Assembly: GCA_021805685.1 (NCBI GenBank)
Contig: JAJZET010000283.1
Location: 1 to 35,417, forward strand
Direction: 5' to 3'
Length of the DNA stretch: 35,417 nucleotides
Source: Pseudomonadota bacterium
GTDB taxonomy: Bacteria > Pseudomonadota > Gammaproteobacteria > Xanthomonadales > Rhodanobacteraceae
Shown here piece by piece: positions 28,116 through 35,346 of this stretch (within the stretch, counting starts at the first letter, position 1; every line of letters starts with the position of its first letter). The translations under genes were made by a program, and so were the position numbers. The notes under the pieces are model-generated. The model had not been told where the DNA came from, made no database searches, and saw only the letters and a program-made list of their open reading frames with translations.

Positions 28116-29399
28116 TTATGGCTTTTCGCTGCCGCCACCGCCGCCGGCGCCACCCGTGCTGGGCTGTGCCACGGCCAGTGCCAGGCTGTTGGCCTGCAGG
28201 TTGCCGGTACCCGATGCGACGTTCACGCCGATGTTGCCCGATGCGTTCTGGAACGCGTTGCCGGACAGGGTGGCCGAGTTGCTCGCGTTCACCATCACCC
28301 ATTGCGAGGTGGTCACGCTGCCGCTGAGGCTGGCGTAGAGGTTGCTGGCGGACATTTCGACGAAGCCCAGGCCGCCCTGCTCGGTGCCGCGCGTCTGGCC
28401 TTGCTCGCTCGTGGTGCCGGAGCTGTAGGTATCGAAGCCGAGACCGCCGACGCCGGGCTTGTACGGGTTCTGCACCGCGCCCTGGGTCTGGTTGTCGAAG
28501 TCGACGTGGCCGGTCGAGAACCCGCCCGGATGCGACGAACCGCTCCAGGTATCCGGATACAGGTTGCTGGACTGATAGGCATTGCCGCTCTCGGCGACCG
28601 TACCGCTGCCCGAGTAGCTGCCCTGGGTCTGGCCGTAGTAGCCACCCTGGCCATAGCCGATCGAATAACCCTGCACCGGGCCGCTCAGTGACACCTGCGT
28701 CGTGTTGAAGTACTGCTGCGCATAACCGGCATTGCTGACGTTGTTGTGCGACGACGCCTGGTTGGAGCTGATGCTGGACTGGGCGAAATCGGTAGTGGCG
28801 ACCGAGGCGGCGAGCGCGTTCTTCTGCTCGTTGTTGTTGCCCGAGGTGACGTTCACGCCGATGTTGCCGGAGGCATTCTGGAAGGCGTTGCCGCTGATGC
28901 CGGCGGTGTTGTTGACGCCGGAATTCATCGTCTCGTTGCCCATGCCGGTCTGGTTCACGAACACTTCGCCGTCGGCCATGCCGAAGGCGAAGCTGGCATC
29001 GGTGGCGGATAGTGCCGCGGCATTGTCCTGCGCATTGTTGTCGCCCGCCGCGGTATTCATGCCGATGTTGCCACTGGCATTGTTGCCGACGTTGTCGCCG
29101 ATCGAGCTGTTGTTGTTGAGCGCGGTATTGCTGCCGGCGTTGGAGGTCACGGACTGCTGGTTGTCGACCACCGCGATGGCGGCCGAGTCGGTATTGATGT
29201 TGCCCGTGACCGTCGGGTCGCCGGAGATGCGTACGTCGCTGCTCAGGTGGATGCGCTTGCTGATGTCGACCTTCTGGCTGTGCTGGTTGCCCTTGCCGTT
29301 ATGCGGGCCGCCGTGCTCGCCCTGCGCGTAGGCCAGAGACGTGCCGAACAGCGCGGTTACGGCCAGTGCGATCAGGGTTTTCTTCATGTAGGTTTTCAT
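28116..29399 (-). CDS. Putative major functional-amyloid subunit (FapC-like)
   Basis: 427 residues, second-strand ATG at 29399 with GAGGA upstream. Signal peptide about 1-25 (TALFGTSLAYA). The mature protein is very rich in Asn, Gly, Ser, Ala and Gln, with no cysteine. Three imperfect repeats of about 34 residues are visible: R1 (99-132, core NASGNIGMNTAAGDNNAQDN), R2 (168-201, NASGNIGVNVTSGNNNEQKN) and R3 (378-411, NASGNIGVNVASGTGNLQAN). A 35-residue linker separates R1 from R2. A 176-residue Gly/Tyr/Ser-rich linker (YGQGGYYGQTQGSYSGSG) separates R2 from R3. This R1-L1-R2-L2-R3 plan is that of FapC, the main Fap fibre protein. It ends in GGAGGGGGSEKP. It is the third operon gene. Generic adhesin annotation would miss this. 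Confidence 0.75.
   Translation of the reverse strand: MKTYMKKTLIALAVTALFGTSLAYAQGEHGGPHNGKGNQHSQKVDISKRIHLSSDVRISGDPTVTGNINTDSAAIAVVDNQQSVTSNAGSNTALNNNSSIGDNVGNNASGNIGMNTAAGDNNAQDNAAALSATDASFAFGMADGEVFVNQTGMGNETMNSGVNNTAGISGNAFQNASGNIGVNVTSGNNNEQKNALAASVATTDFAQSSISSNQASSHNNVSNAGYAQQYFNTTQVSLSGPVQGYSIGYGQGGYYGQTQGSYSGSGTVAESGNAYQSSNLYPDTWSGSSHPGGFSTGHVDFDNQTQGAVQNPYKPGVGGLGFDTYSSGTTSEQGQTRGTEQGGLGFVEMSASNLYASLSGSVTTSQWVMVNASNSATLSGNAFQNASGNIGVNVASGTGNLQANSLALAVAQPSTGGAGGGGGSEKP
28218..28262 (-). repeat. Repeat R3 core of the FapC-like gene
   Basis: Encodes GNAFQNASGNIGVNV (residues 380-394). The nearly identical partner R2 core is at 28848-28892 and a more diverged R1 at about 29057-29099. 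The DNA differs at several third positions although the protein is the same, so the repeats are old and kept by selection on protein. Confidence 0.8.
28848..28892 (-). repeat. Repeat R2 core of the FapC-like gene
   Basis: Encodes GNAFQNASGNIGVNV (residues 170-184), identical in protein to the R3 core at 28218-28262. Confidence 0.8.
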
Positions 29400-29423
29400 G
29401 GTGTCCTCGCTCCGTTGTTGACC

Positions 29424-30089
29424 TCAGCGGGAGTTGGCCGGTGCCGTGAGCAGCAGTTGGTTGCCCGTGGCGTTGCCGGACCCCGCGACCTGGTTGAGTT
29501 GCAGTACTCCGTCGAATCCCTTCATGGCGGTTGCTTCCACTGCGACGTTGCGCGTGCCATTGCCGAGCCCGTGCTGTCCGGTCGAAGGCTGCCCCCTTGC
29601 CGACGCCGAGACGGTGACGGATAGGGCGCCGTCGTTCGTCTCGCGTATGCCCTGTTGCGCCAGCGCGGCGGCGACCGCATTGAGTTCGGCATTGCCGCTG
29701 CCGCTGGCCTGATTGATCGAGACCAGACCGCGCCCGTTGGCGAACGCCGCTCCGCCGATGGTGGCGGTGGCATGTTCCGGCCCGTTGGCACGGTCGTCGT
29801 CATGTGTCTGGTTCGAACTGATGCTCGCCCGCGCATTGCCGCCGGCGGCGAACGCACGCAGGTTGGCCTGCTGGTTCAAGTCGCCGGCAGATAGGTTGAT
29901 GGCCGCGCTGCCACTGAGGCCGCCGAAGGCGTGTCCATCGATGCGGCTGCTGTCCAGGTAGCCGAGCATCGCCTGGTAGCCGGCCATGCCCTTGGCAGTC
30001 TGCGTATCGTCACCCGCCCGGACGGGTGGGGCGACGATGGGTAGCGACAACAACACGAGCAGTCCGACGCAGAGGGAAGTGCGGTTCAT
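29424..30089 (-). CDS. Putative minor amyloid/nucleator subunit (FapB-like)
   Basis: 221 residues with a signal peptide (about 1-25, PIVAPPVRA). The mature part is small-residue and Asn-rich, with no cysteine. Three degenerate repeats share the core xNxxSGxxNxxxN: residues 53-84 (AAINLSAGDLNQQANLRAFA), 111-143 (VSINQASGSGNAELNAVAAA) and 191-217 (LQLNQVAGSGNATGNQLLL). The stretch ASISSNQ also occurs in the next gene's product (SSISSNQ), tying the two together. In the Fap system the second gene, fapB, encodes a smaller three-repeat subunit thought to seed fibres; size, repeats and position all fit. GAGG lies eight bases before the ATG, and the first gene's stop is 10 bases upstream. Confidence 0.7.
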   Translation of the reverse strand: MNRTSLCVGLLVLLSLPIVAPPVRAGDDTQTAKGMAGYQAMLGYLDSSRIDGHAFGGLSGSAAINLSAGDLNQQANLRAFAAGGNARASISSNQTHDDDRANGPEHATATIGGAAFANGRGLVSINQASGSGNAELNAVAAALAQQGIRETNDGALSVTVSASARGQPSTGQHGLGNGTRNVAVEATAMKGFDGVLQLNQVAGSGNATGNQLLLTAPANSR

Positions 30090-30099
30090 GTTCGACGCC

Positions 30100-30660
30100 T
30101 CAGTGACCGCTGCCGGCCGTGGCGGAGAGCGCCGAGAGCGGCAGCTGCGACAGCGCGCCGTTCACCTGATTGCCGATGCCGCGCGTGGCACTGCCCACCG
30201 CACCCATCGGCCCGTTCACCACATTGCTCACACCGTTGCCGCTCACGTTCCCGCCGCCGCGGGCATTGCCATCCACGCCGCTGCCGAGTGCGCTGTTGAT
30301 TGCGCGGTTCACGGTGCCGGTGCTGTTGGTCTGACCGGATGAAGGCGTCGCGCTCAAGCCGGCAAAATCGGCGTCGGACATTTCGCTGCCGCCCAAGCCG
30401 AGTGCGTTGTCGATTTGCCCGCGAGGCGATGGGTTGACCAGCAAGGCCATGCCGGGCGAAACGGGAGAACGGTTCGCCGGACGCGTCGCGACATTGCGCA
30501 GTAGGACGATCTCGCCGGGCTTGGCCGTTACACCCTGGCGCGCGCCGGAACCGTCCTGGGCTGACGCCACCGCGGGCACGCACGCCGCAGCCAGCAACAT
30601 CGGCAGGATCGAATGGGCGCGAATGTTCGTGGTCGAGTGGTGGTACCGATGGCGTTCCAT
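30100..30660 (-). CDS. Exported small protein, first operon gene (FapA-like position)
   Basis: 186 residues from the ATG at 30660, with GAGGAGGGG upstream; the longer frame to 30879 runs across the sigma-54 promoter and is not real. Signal peptide about 13-34 (ILPMLLAAACVPAVASA, cut before QDGSGA). The mature protein has a short ordered part (KPGEIVLLRNVATRPANRSPVSPGMALLVNPSPR), then MSDADFAGLSA, then a disordered Gly/Asn/Ser tail (GNARGGGNVSGNGVSNVVNG). In Pseudomonas FapA is a small periplasmic protein that affects the balance of FapB and FapC in fibres. I assign this mainly by position; there is no recognisable domain. Confidence 0.55.
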   Translation of the reverse strand: MERHRYHHSTTNIRAHSILPMLLAAACVPAVASAQDGSGARQGVTAKPGEIVLLRNVATRPANRSPVSPGMALLVNPSPRGQIDNALGLGGSEMSDADFAGLSATPSSGQTNSTGTVNRAINSALGSGVDGNARGGGNVSGNGVSNVVNGPMGAVGSATRGIGNQVNGALSQLPLSALSATAGSGH

Positions 30661-30708
30661 GGAGCGCCCCTCCTCTTGCTGCATGCCGCTGGGGTCAAGG
30701 AGGACTGA

Positions 30709-30723
30709 GCAACGGATGTGCCA
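30709..30723 (-). promoter_or_regulatory. Sigma-54 (-24/-12) promoter of the fap-like operon
   Basis: Read leftward: TGGCAC-ATCCG-TTGC. Both boxes are exact consensus, and GG and GC are separated by exactly ten bases. Transcription should start near 30698, leaving a 5' leader of about 38 bases with a good ribosome site before the ATG at 30660. Confidence 0.9.
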
Positions 30724-30801
30724 TGGAAGAATTTTCTTTACAAAACAAATGGATGTTGGAATTTTCGTGCCTGGCGACCACCGCTTCCCCGTATCGCGTG
30801 C

Positions 30802-30877
30802 GTTACACTGTGCAGACGCCGGCCGCGACGGGTTGCCCGCCAAGGCGCGCGCAATCGCAATTTGTTGCGCGTGTAAC
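30802..30877. promoter_or_regulatory. Candidate enhancer sites for the sigma-54 activator
   Basis: GTTACAC (30802-30808) and its reverse complement GTGTAAC (30871-30877), the second inside the palindrome CGTGT-A-ACACG (30870-30880). They lie about 107 and 176 bases upstream of the predicted start, the usual range for enhancer-binding proteins. The binding partner is inferred. Confidence 0.45.
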
Positions 30878-31013
30878 ACGTTCGATACACCGGGTCATCG
30901 CGGTAGCGATCGGTCCTGTATCGAGCGCAGGTTTCGATCGCTGTGGCCCGGATTTCCCGCTTCGCGTATGCGATTTCAACGATGCCGCGGCTTTGCGGCG
31001 TCAGGAGCCTGCC

Positions 31014-32249
31014 ATGCCCCCTCAGGATTCATCGACATCACCGCTGATCGCACTGGGCAAGCGCTATTGGCTACCGGTGTACAAGCCTCGCGACGTGGTG
31101 CTGGATCACGGCAGTGGTGCGCGCGTGTGGGACACGGAAGGGCGCGATTTCATCGACTTCGGCGCAGGTATCGCGGTGAACGCGCTGGGCCATGGCGACC
31201 CGGACCTGCTATCCGCGCTCACCGCGCAGGCCGGCAAGCTGTGGCACGCCAGCAACGTGTTCTGGACCGAGCCGCCCTTGCGTCTTGCGGAGGAACTGGT
31301 GCAGGCGAGTGGTTTCGCCGAGCGGGTGTTCCTGTGCAACTCCGGAGCGGAGGCCAACGAGGCGGCGATCAAGCTGGTGCGCAAATGGGCGGCCGCGCAG
31401 GGGCGCGACCCTTCGCGGCGCAGCATCGTCACCTTCCGGGGTTCGTTCCATGGCCGTACCCTGGCCACCGTCACCGCGACCGCGCAGCCGAAGTACCAGG
31501 AGGGCTACGAGCCGCTGCCGGGTGGGTTCCGTTACCTCGATTTCAACGATGCCGACGCGCTGGCCGCGGCGTTCGCCGAGGGCGATGTCGCCGCCGTGAT
31601 GCTCGAACCGGTGCAGGGCGAGGGTGGCGTGCTGCCGGCCGCGCCGGGATTCCTGAAGCGCGTGCGCGAACTGTGCGACGCGCATGGCGCGCTCCTGGTG
31701 CTGGACGAGATCCAGTGCGGCATGGGTCGCTCCGGCACGCTGTTCGCCCACGTCCAGGACGGCGTGCGGCCGGACATCGTCACCCTGGCCAAGGCCCTGG
31801 GCTGCGGCTTCCCGATCGGAGCCATGCTCGCTGGGCCCAAAGTGGCCGAAACGATGCAATTCGGCGCCCACGGCACCACCTTCGGCGGCAACCCGATGGC
31901 CGCCGCGGTGGCGCGCGTGGTATTGCGCAAGCTCGCTTCGCCTGCGGTTCTAGGCAACGTCGCACGCCAGTCGGACGCGTTGCGCAGCACGTTGCGCGCG
32001 CTGGGCGGGGAGCTGGGAGTATTCGACGAGGTGCGCGGCCGCGGCCTGATGCTGGGCGCGGTGCTGGCCGAGCGTCACCGCGGCAAGGCCGGGGAGATCC
32101 TCGACCTGGCGGCGGCGCATGGCCTGCTGCTGCTGCAGGCGGGTCCGGACGTGCTGCGCTTCGTGCCGCCGTTGATCATCGGCGACGCGGACCTGGCCGA
32201 AGGCCTGGCGCGGCTGCGCGCCGCGCTGCAGGACTTCGTGGGCCGCTGA
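31014..32249 (+). CDS. argD: Acetylornithine/succinylornithine aminotransferase
   Basis: 411 residues of class III PLP aminotransferases, from the ATG at 31014 (AGGAG six bases upstream). Motifs: CNSGAEANEAAIKLVRKW (phosphate loop), FRGSFHGRTLATVTAT, EPVQGEGGV, DEIQCGMGRSG (Asp231 to the PLP ring), the Schiff-base Lys260 in TLAKALGCGFPIGA, and GTTFGGNPMAAA. The best fit is ArgD, which makes N-acetylornithine in arginine synthesis and often doubles as succinyl-DAP transaminase; AstC in arginine breakdown is a close relative. It is divergent from the amyloid operon. Its stop is only seven bases from the convergent hemL stop. Confidence 0.93.
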   Translation: MPPQDSSTSPLIALGKRYWLPVYKPRDVVLDHGSGARVWDTEGRDFIDFGAGIAVNALGHGDPDLLSALTAQAGKLWHASNVFWTEPPLRLAEELVQASGFAERVFLCNSGAEANEAAIKLVRKWAAAQGRDPSRRSIVTFRGSFHGRTLATVTATAQPKYQEGYEPLPGGFRYLDFNDADALAAAFAEGDVAAVMLEPVQGEGGVLPAAPGFLKRVRELCDAHGALLVLDEIQCGMGRSGTLFAHVQDGVRPDIVTLAKALGCGFPIGAMLAGPKVAETMQFGAHGTTFGGNPMAAAVARVVLRKLASPAVLGNVARQSDALRSTLRALGGELGVFDEVRGRGLMLGAVLAERHRGKAGEILDLAAAHGLLLLQAGPDVLRFVPPLIIGDADLAEGLARLRAALQDFVGR

Positions 32250-32256
32250 GGTTGCT

Positions 32257-33537
32257 TCAGCCCGCCGCGCGCAGCGCGCCGCGGGCGGCCTCCAGCGTGT
32301 CTGCGATGTCCTGGTCGCTGTGCGCGCTGGAGAGAAATCCCGCCTCGAAGGCGCTGGGCGCGAGATACACGCCGCGCTCCAGCATGCCGTGGAAGAAACG
32401 GTTGAACAGTGCCGTGTCCGCGGCGGTGGCCTGCGCATAGCTGGTCACCTTCTGCGCCGTGAAAAACAGTCCGAACATGCCGCCGACACGGTTGGTGCTG
32501 AACGGCACGCCGGCGCCATCGGCCACCGACTGCAGGCCGTCGCAGAGCAGGCGCGTGCGCGCGGCGAGCGTGTCGTAAAAGCCGGGTGTCTGGATCAGCT
32601 GCAGCATCGCCAGGCCTGCCGCCATCGCCACCGGATTGCCGCTGAGCGTGCCGGCCTGGTAGATCGGGCCGGCCGGAGCCACCTGCTCCATCAGCTCGCG
32701 CCGGCCACCGTAGGCGCCTACCGGCATGCCGCCGCCGATGATCTTGCCGAAGGTGGTGAGGTCGGGCGTCACACCGTACAGCGCCTGCGCACCGCCCAGC
32801 GACACGCGGAAGCCGGTCATCACTTCGTCGAAGATCAACAGCGCGCCGTGCTGCGTGCACAGTTCGCGCAGGCCCAGCAGGTAGCCGTCCACCGGCGGGA
32901 CGCAATTCATGTTGCCGGCGACCGGTTCGATGATCAGGCCGGCGATTTCCTCGCCCTGTTCGGCGAACAGGGCCTTGGCGGCATCCAGGTCGTTGTAGGG
33001 CAGGGTCAGCGTGAGGTCGGCGCTCGCTTTGGGCACGCCGGGCGAGGTGGGTACGCCGAAAGTAAGCGCGCCGGAGCCGGCCTTGACCAGGAAGCTGTCG
33101 CCGTGGCCGTGGTAGCAGCCCTCGAACTTCACGATCTTCGCGCGCCTGGTGGCGCCGCGGGCCAGACGGATCGCCGACATGGTTGCCTCGGTACCTGAGT
33201 TCACCATGCGCACCATTTCCACCGACGGCACCAGCTGCACGATGGTTTCGGCCATCGTCACCTCGGCGGCGCAGGGCGTGCCGAAGGAAAGGCCGTCCTT
33301 CACCGCTCGCTCCACCGCTTCGCGCACCGCGGGGTGGTTGTGGCCCACGATCATCGGGCCCCACGAGCCCACGTAGTCGACGTAGCGCCTGCCTTCCACG
33401 TCCCACAGATACGCGCCGTCGGCACGCGCGGTGAAGAACGGTTCGCCGCCCACTGACCTGAAGGCCCGCACCGGCGAGTTCACGCCGCCGGGCATCAGCT
33501 GGCGGGCGCGCTGGAACAGTTCGTGGTTCGTACTCAT
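32257..33537 (-). CDS. hemL: Glutamate-1-semialdehyde 2,1-aminomutase
   Basis: 426 residues. A PLP enzyme that moves the amino group of glutamate 1-semialdehyde to give 5-aminolevulinate, the start of haem synthesis by the C5 route. The sequence is highly typical: [84 protein letters not shown] and [18 protein letters not shown] with Lys265 as the PLP anchor. The ATG at 33537 is 15 bases after the thiE stop, so thiE-hemL are one operon, as often found in this group. Confidence 0.97.
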   Translation of the reverse strand: MSTNHELFQRARQLMPGGVNSPVRAFRSVGGEPFFTARADGAYLWDVEGRRYVDYVGSWGPMIVGHNHPAVREAVERAVKDGLSFGTPCAAEVTMAETIVQLVPSVEMVRMVNSGTEATMSAIRLARGATRRAKIVKFEGCYHGHGDSFLVKAGSGALTFGVPTSPGVPKASADLTLTLPYNDLDAAKALFAEQGEEIAGLIIEPVAGNMNCVPPVDGYLLGLRELCTQHGALLIFDEVMTGFRVSLGGAQALYGVTPDLTTFGKIIGGGMPVGAYGGRRELMEQVAPAGPIYQAGTLSGNPVAMAAGLAMLQLIQTPGFYDTLAARTRLLCDGLQSVADGAGVPFSTNRVGGMFGLFFTAQKVTSYAQATAADTALFNRFFHGMLERGVYLAPSAFEAGFLSSAHSDQDIADTLEAARGALRAAG

Positions 33538-33552
33538 CAGGTCGTTTCTCGG

Positions 33553-34179
33553 TCAATCGGAGGGATAGAGACGGGCGAAGCGTTGTGCGGCGGCGCACAC
33601 GTCGGAGGCGCCGAACACCGCGGAGATCACGGCGAGGAAGTCCGCACCGGCCTCGACCAGGCTGGGCGCATTGTCCGGGGTGATGCCGCCGATCGCTACC
33701 CGCAGTACGCCAAGCGCGGCGCTCTGTCGCAGGAGGCCGGGCGACGCGCGCACTGCGTGCGGCTTGGTAGGCGAGGGGAAGAAAGCTCCGAAAGCGACAT
33801 AGTCGGCACCGGCGGCGACGGCGGCACGGGCCAGCTCAATCGAGTCGTAGCACGACACGCCGATGATCGAGTCGCCGCCGAGCTCAGCACGCGCAGCAGC
33901 GATATCGCCATCGTCGCGGCCCAGATGCACCCCGGCGGCGCCCACTGCGGAGGCAAGCGCGACGTCATCGTTGATGATCAGCGGCACGGCATGCGTGTCG
34001 CACAGGCGCTTGAGCGCTACGGCCTCGGCGAGGCGCCGCGCGGCATCCGTGGTCTTGTCGCGGTATTGCACGATCTGCGCGCCACCGCTCAGCGCCTGTG
34101 CGACGGCATCCAGCAGGTCGGTGCGCGGGCCGTCGGTGATCGCGTACAGCCCGCAGGCGGCTAATCGGGGATGGGGCAT
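33553..34179 (-). CDS. thiE: Thiamine-phosphate synthase
   Basis: 208 residues from the ATG at 34179 (GGAAG nine bases upstream); a TTG at 34197 is a weaker choice. It joins HMP-PP and thiazole phosphate to thiamine phosphate in a TIM barrel. Motifs: [15 protein letters not shown] (diphosphate binding), [37 protein letters not shown] and AIGGITPDN. It is upstream of hemL with a 15-base gap. Unlike thiC there is no TPP riboswitch in its short 72-base leader, which it shares with the divergent rubredoxin gene. Confidence 0.95.
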   Translation of the reverse strand: MPHPRLAACGLYAITDGPRTDLLDAVAQALSGGAQIVQYRDKTTDAARRLAEAVALKRLCDTHAVPLIINDDVALASAVGAAGVHLGRDDGDIAAARAELGGDSIIGVSCYDSIELARAAVAAGADYVAFGAFFPSPTKPHAVRASPGLLRQSAALGVLRVAIGGITPDNAPSLVEAGADFLAVISAVFGASDVCAAAQRFARLYPSD

Positions 34180-34251
34180 GGTGCGCAGCTTCCGCAACGG
34201 CAGACGAGTTGCGAGAATGCACCATTAGCCCTCAAACAAAGAAGCCCGACG

Positions 34252-34449
34252 ATGAGCGACAGTGCAAGCCAGGTTCCCGGTCAGCGCAAGTGGATGTGCG
34301 TGGTCTGCGGTTACATCTATGACGAAGCGCTTGGCGTGCCGGAAGAAGGCATCGAACCCGGCACCCGCTGGGAAGACGTGCCTGACACCTGGACCTGCCC
34401 GGACTGCGGCGCGACCAAGAGCGACTTCGAGATGATCGAAATCGACTGA
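34252..34449 (+). CDS. rubA: Rubredoxin
   Basis: 65 residues from the ATG at 34252. The two knuckles that hold a single iron are intact: [10 protein letters not shown] and [12 protein letters not shown], with the conserved [20 protein letters not shown] between them. It is a small cytoplasmic one-electron carrier; partners may be alkane hydroxylases, oxygen/superoxide reductases or others, none of which is present nearby. It is divergent from thiE-hemL, the usual place of this gene in Xanthomonadales. The leader is 72 bases; a ribosome site is not obvious. Confidence 0.96.
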   Translation: MSDSASQVPGQRKWMCVVCGYIYDEALGVPEEGIEPGTRWEDVPDTWTCPDCGATKSDFEMIEID

Positions 34450-34465
34450 TCGCCGACGCCGGTCA

Positions 34466-34499
34466 GCAGGCGGCCCGATTTCGTCATCTCCCCGCCTGC
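34466..34499 (+). terminator. Possible weak terminator of the rubredoxin gene
   Basis: GCAGGCGG and CCGCCTGC form an eight-pair stem around an 18-base loop, starting 17 bases after the stop. No U tract follows. Confidence 0.35.
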
Positions 34500-34566
34500 G
34501 AACGGGCCTGCCAGTCCGCTGAAATGCTTTCCAGCGCGGGCCCCGCGCGTTGTCGGAAGCATCACC

Positions 34567-34758
34567 ATGCAGCAGTTCATTCCGTTTGAAGACGAATGGG
34601 ACATGCTCGATGCGGTTTGCGTGGAGGCATTGACCCCCTACCGCGTCGGCCTGGTCGTGGCTCACTCCACCGACCCTATCTCACCCTCGATCGCCAGCGT
34701 GTCGCCAGCGCGCACGCCGATCCGTTTGGCCGTGCCCGCCGACAATTCCAGTACGTAA
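34567..34758 (+). CDS. Small uncharacterised ORF, 63 residues
   Basis: ATG at 34567 preceded by GGAAG at seven to eight bases. The first 33 residues, MQQFIPFEDEWDMLDAVCVE followed by ALTPYRVGLVVAH, look protein-like: acidic and aromatic residues followed by a hydrophobic stretch. The rest is low-complexity and runs antisense through the last 97 bases of the DUF192 gene. I do not recognise a family. It may be a short conserved protein whose C-terminus has drifted into the neighbouring gene, or a chance frame. The region between rubredoxin and this ORF (34450-34566) holds no other gene. Confidence 0.4.
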   Translation: MQQFIPFEDEWDMLDAVCVEALTPYRVGLVVAHSTDPISPSIASVSPARTPIRLAVPADNSST

Positions 34759-35117
34759 CGCGCCGGACCCGTGCTGGGGTAGATCGGGCAGGGATCGGCT
34801 CTGCATGGCGGGACATCCAACTGTGCAGACACCATCCTGCGTCCGGCATCGAAGTACAGGATGTCGAGCGGGATCAGCGTGTTTTTCATCCAGAACCCAC
34901 GTGGTGCCGTGTCGGGAAACACGAACAACATGCCGTGGTCCGCTGCCAGCGTCGTGCGCATCATCAGCCCGTGTTCGCGGGAGGCTTCGTCAGTGGCCAG
35001 TTCCGTTGTGAAGCGGTGACCACGCAGTATCACGGTGACCGGGCCTGCTTCCCGCGATGCAACGCAGGCCTGACAGCACAGCGCGAGCAGCAACGCCACA
35101 GTCAGTAGCTTCAGCAT
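34662..35117 (-). CDS. DUF192 family exported protein
   Basis: 151 residues from the ATG at 35117. The N-terminus is a signal peptide (LKLLTVALLLALCCQACVA); its Cys-rich end resembles but does not fit a lipobox, so it may be periplasmic or a lipoprotein. The DUF192 domain follows: ELATDEASREHGLMMRTTLAADHGMLFVFPDTAPRGFWMKNTLIPLDILYFD, with the hallmark FWMKNTLIPLDILY. DUF192 proteins are small beta-barrel proteins of unknown activity. The longer frame to 35411 runs into the rRNA promoter region and is not real. It stands alone, overlapping the 3' end of a small opposite ORF. Confidence 0.9.
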   Translation of the reverse strand: MLKLLTVALLLALCCQACVASREAGPVTVILRGHRFTTELATDEASREHGLMMRTTLAADHGMLFVFPDTAPRGFWMKNTLIPLDILYFDAGRRMVSAQLDVPPCRADPCPIYPSTGPARYVLELSAGTAKRIGVRAGDTLAIEGEIGSVE

Positions 35118-35312
35118 GCGGTGTGCCCTTGTGTGAACGCGGCGGGCAGGGAGTGTATGCCCGCGCGGGGCCATGGCGACCAAAATATTTGCAAACCGCC
35201 CCTTCACAGTCGCGTGTTGCAGCGCTATGATTCTCGCCCCTTCGACGAGCGGCCTTGCTTCGAGGGGCTTCGCGTGGCCCCTTTCGCTGAAAAACAAGCT
35301 CGACGAAAGGTG
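35118..35312. other. Intergenic region between DUF192 and the rRNA promoter
   Basis: About 195 bases with no credible gene. It must carry the DUF192 promoter leftward and, at 35288-35310, an A-rich stretch (GCTGAAAAACAAG) suitable as an UP element for the downstream promoter. Confidence 0.5.
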
Positions 35313-35340
35313 TTGACGGACTGAAAAGACGATGTATAGT
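35313..35340 (+). promoter_or_regulatory. Probable rRNA operon promoter (P1-like)
   Basis: TTGACG (35313-35318), 16-base spacer, TATAGT (35335-35340), followed by a GC-rich discriminator (AGGCGGCTC) of the kind seen in stringently controlled stable-RNA promoters. An A-rich upstream element precedes it. Transcription would start near 35347 and run out of the window. Confidence 0.75.
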
Positions 35341-35346
35341 AGGCGG

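Larger units (their letters stand above)
30661..31013. other. 353-base divergent regulatory region, amyloid operon versus argD
   Basis: No gene lies here. On the left is the sigma-54 promoter of the fap-like operon (30709-30723). In the middle, at 30802-30808 and 30871-30877, are inverted GTTACAC/GTGTAAC motifs. The right side must hold the argD promoter, of which no clear boxes are seen. AGGAG at 31003-31007 serves argD. Confidence 0.7.

Noticed and set aside
28218-29100. CRISPR or mobile tandem repeat in the fapC-like gene
   Set aside because: The repeats are in frame, unevenly spaced and differ at third codon positions, so they are protein repeats.
25106-30660. Curli (csg) system, two-partner adhesin or autotransporter
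   Set aside because: No CsgG lipoprotein, no curli repeat, no TpsB/POTRA or large passenger domain; the C39 peptidase and coiled-coil barrel point to Fap instead.
30661-30879. Longer start for the first fap-like gene
   Set aside because: It would translate through the sigma-54 promoter and hides the signal peptide; the ATG at 30660 has a strong ribosome site.
34180-34251. TPP riboswitch upstream of thiE
   Set aside because: The 72-base leader has none of the thi-box core seen before thiC.
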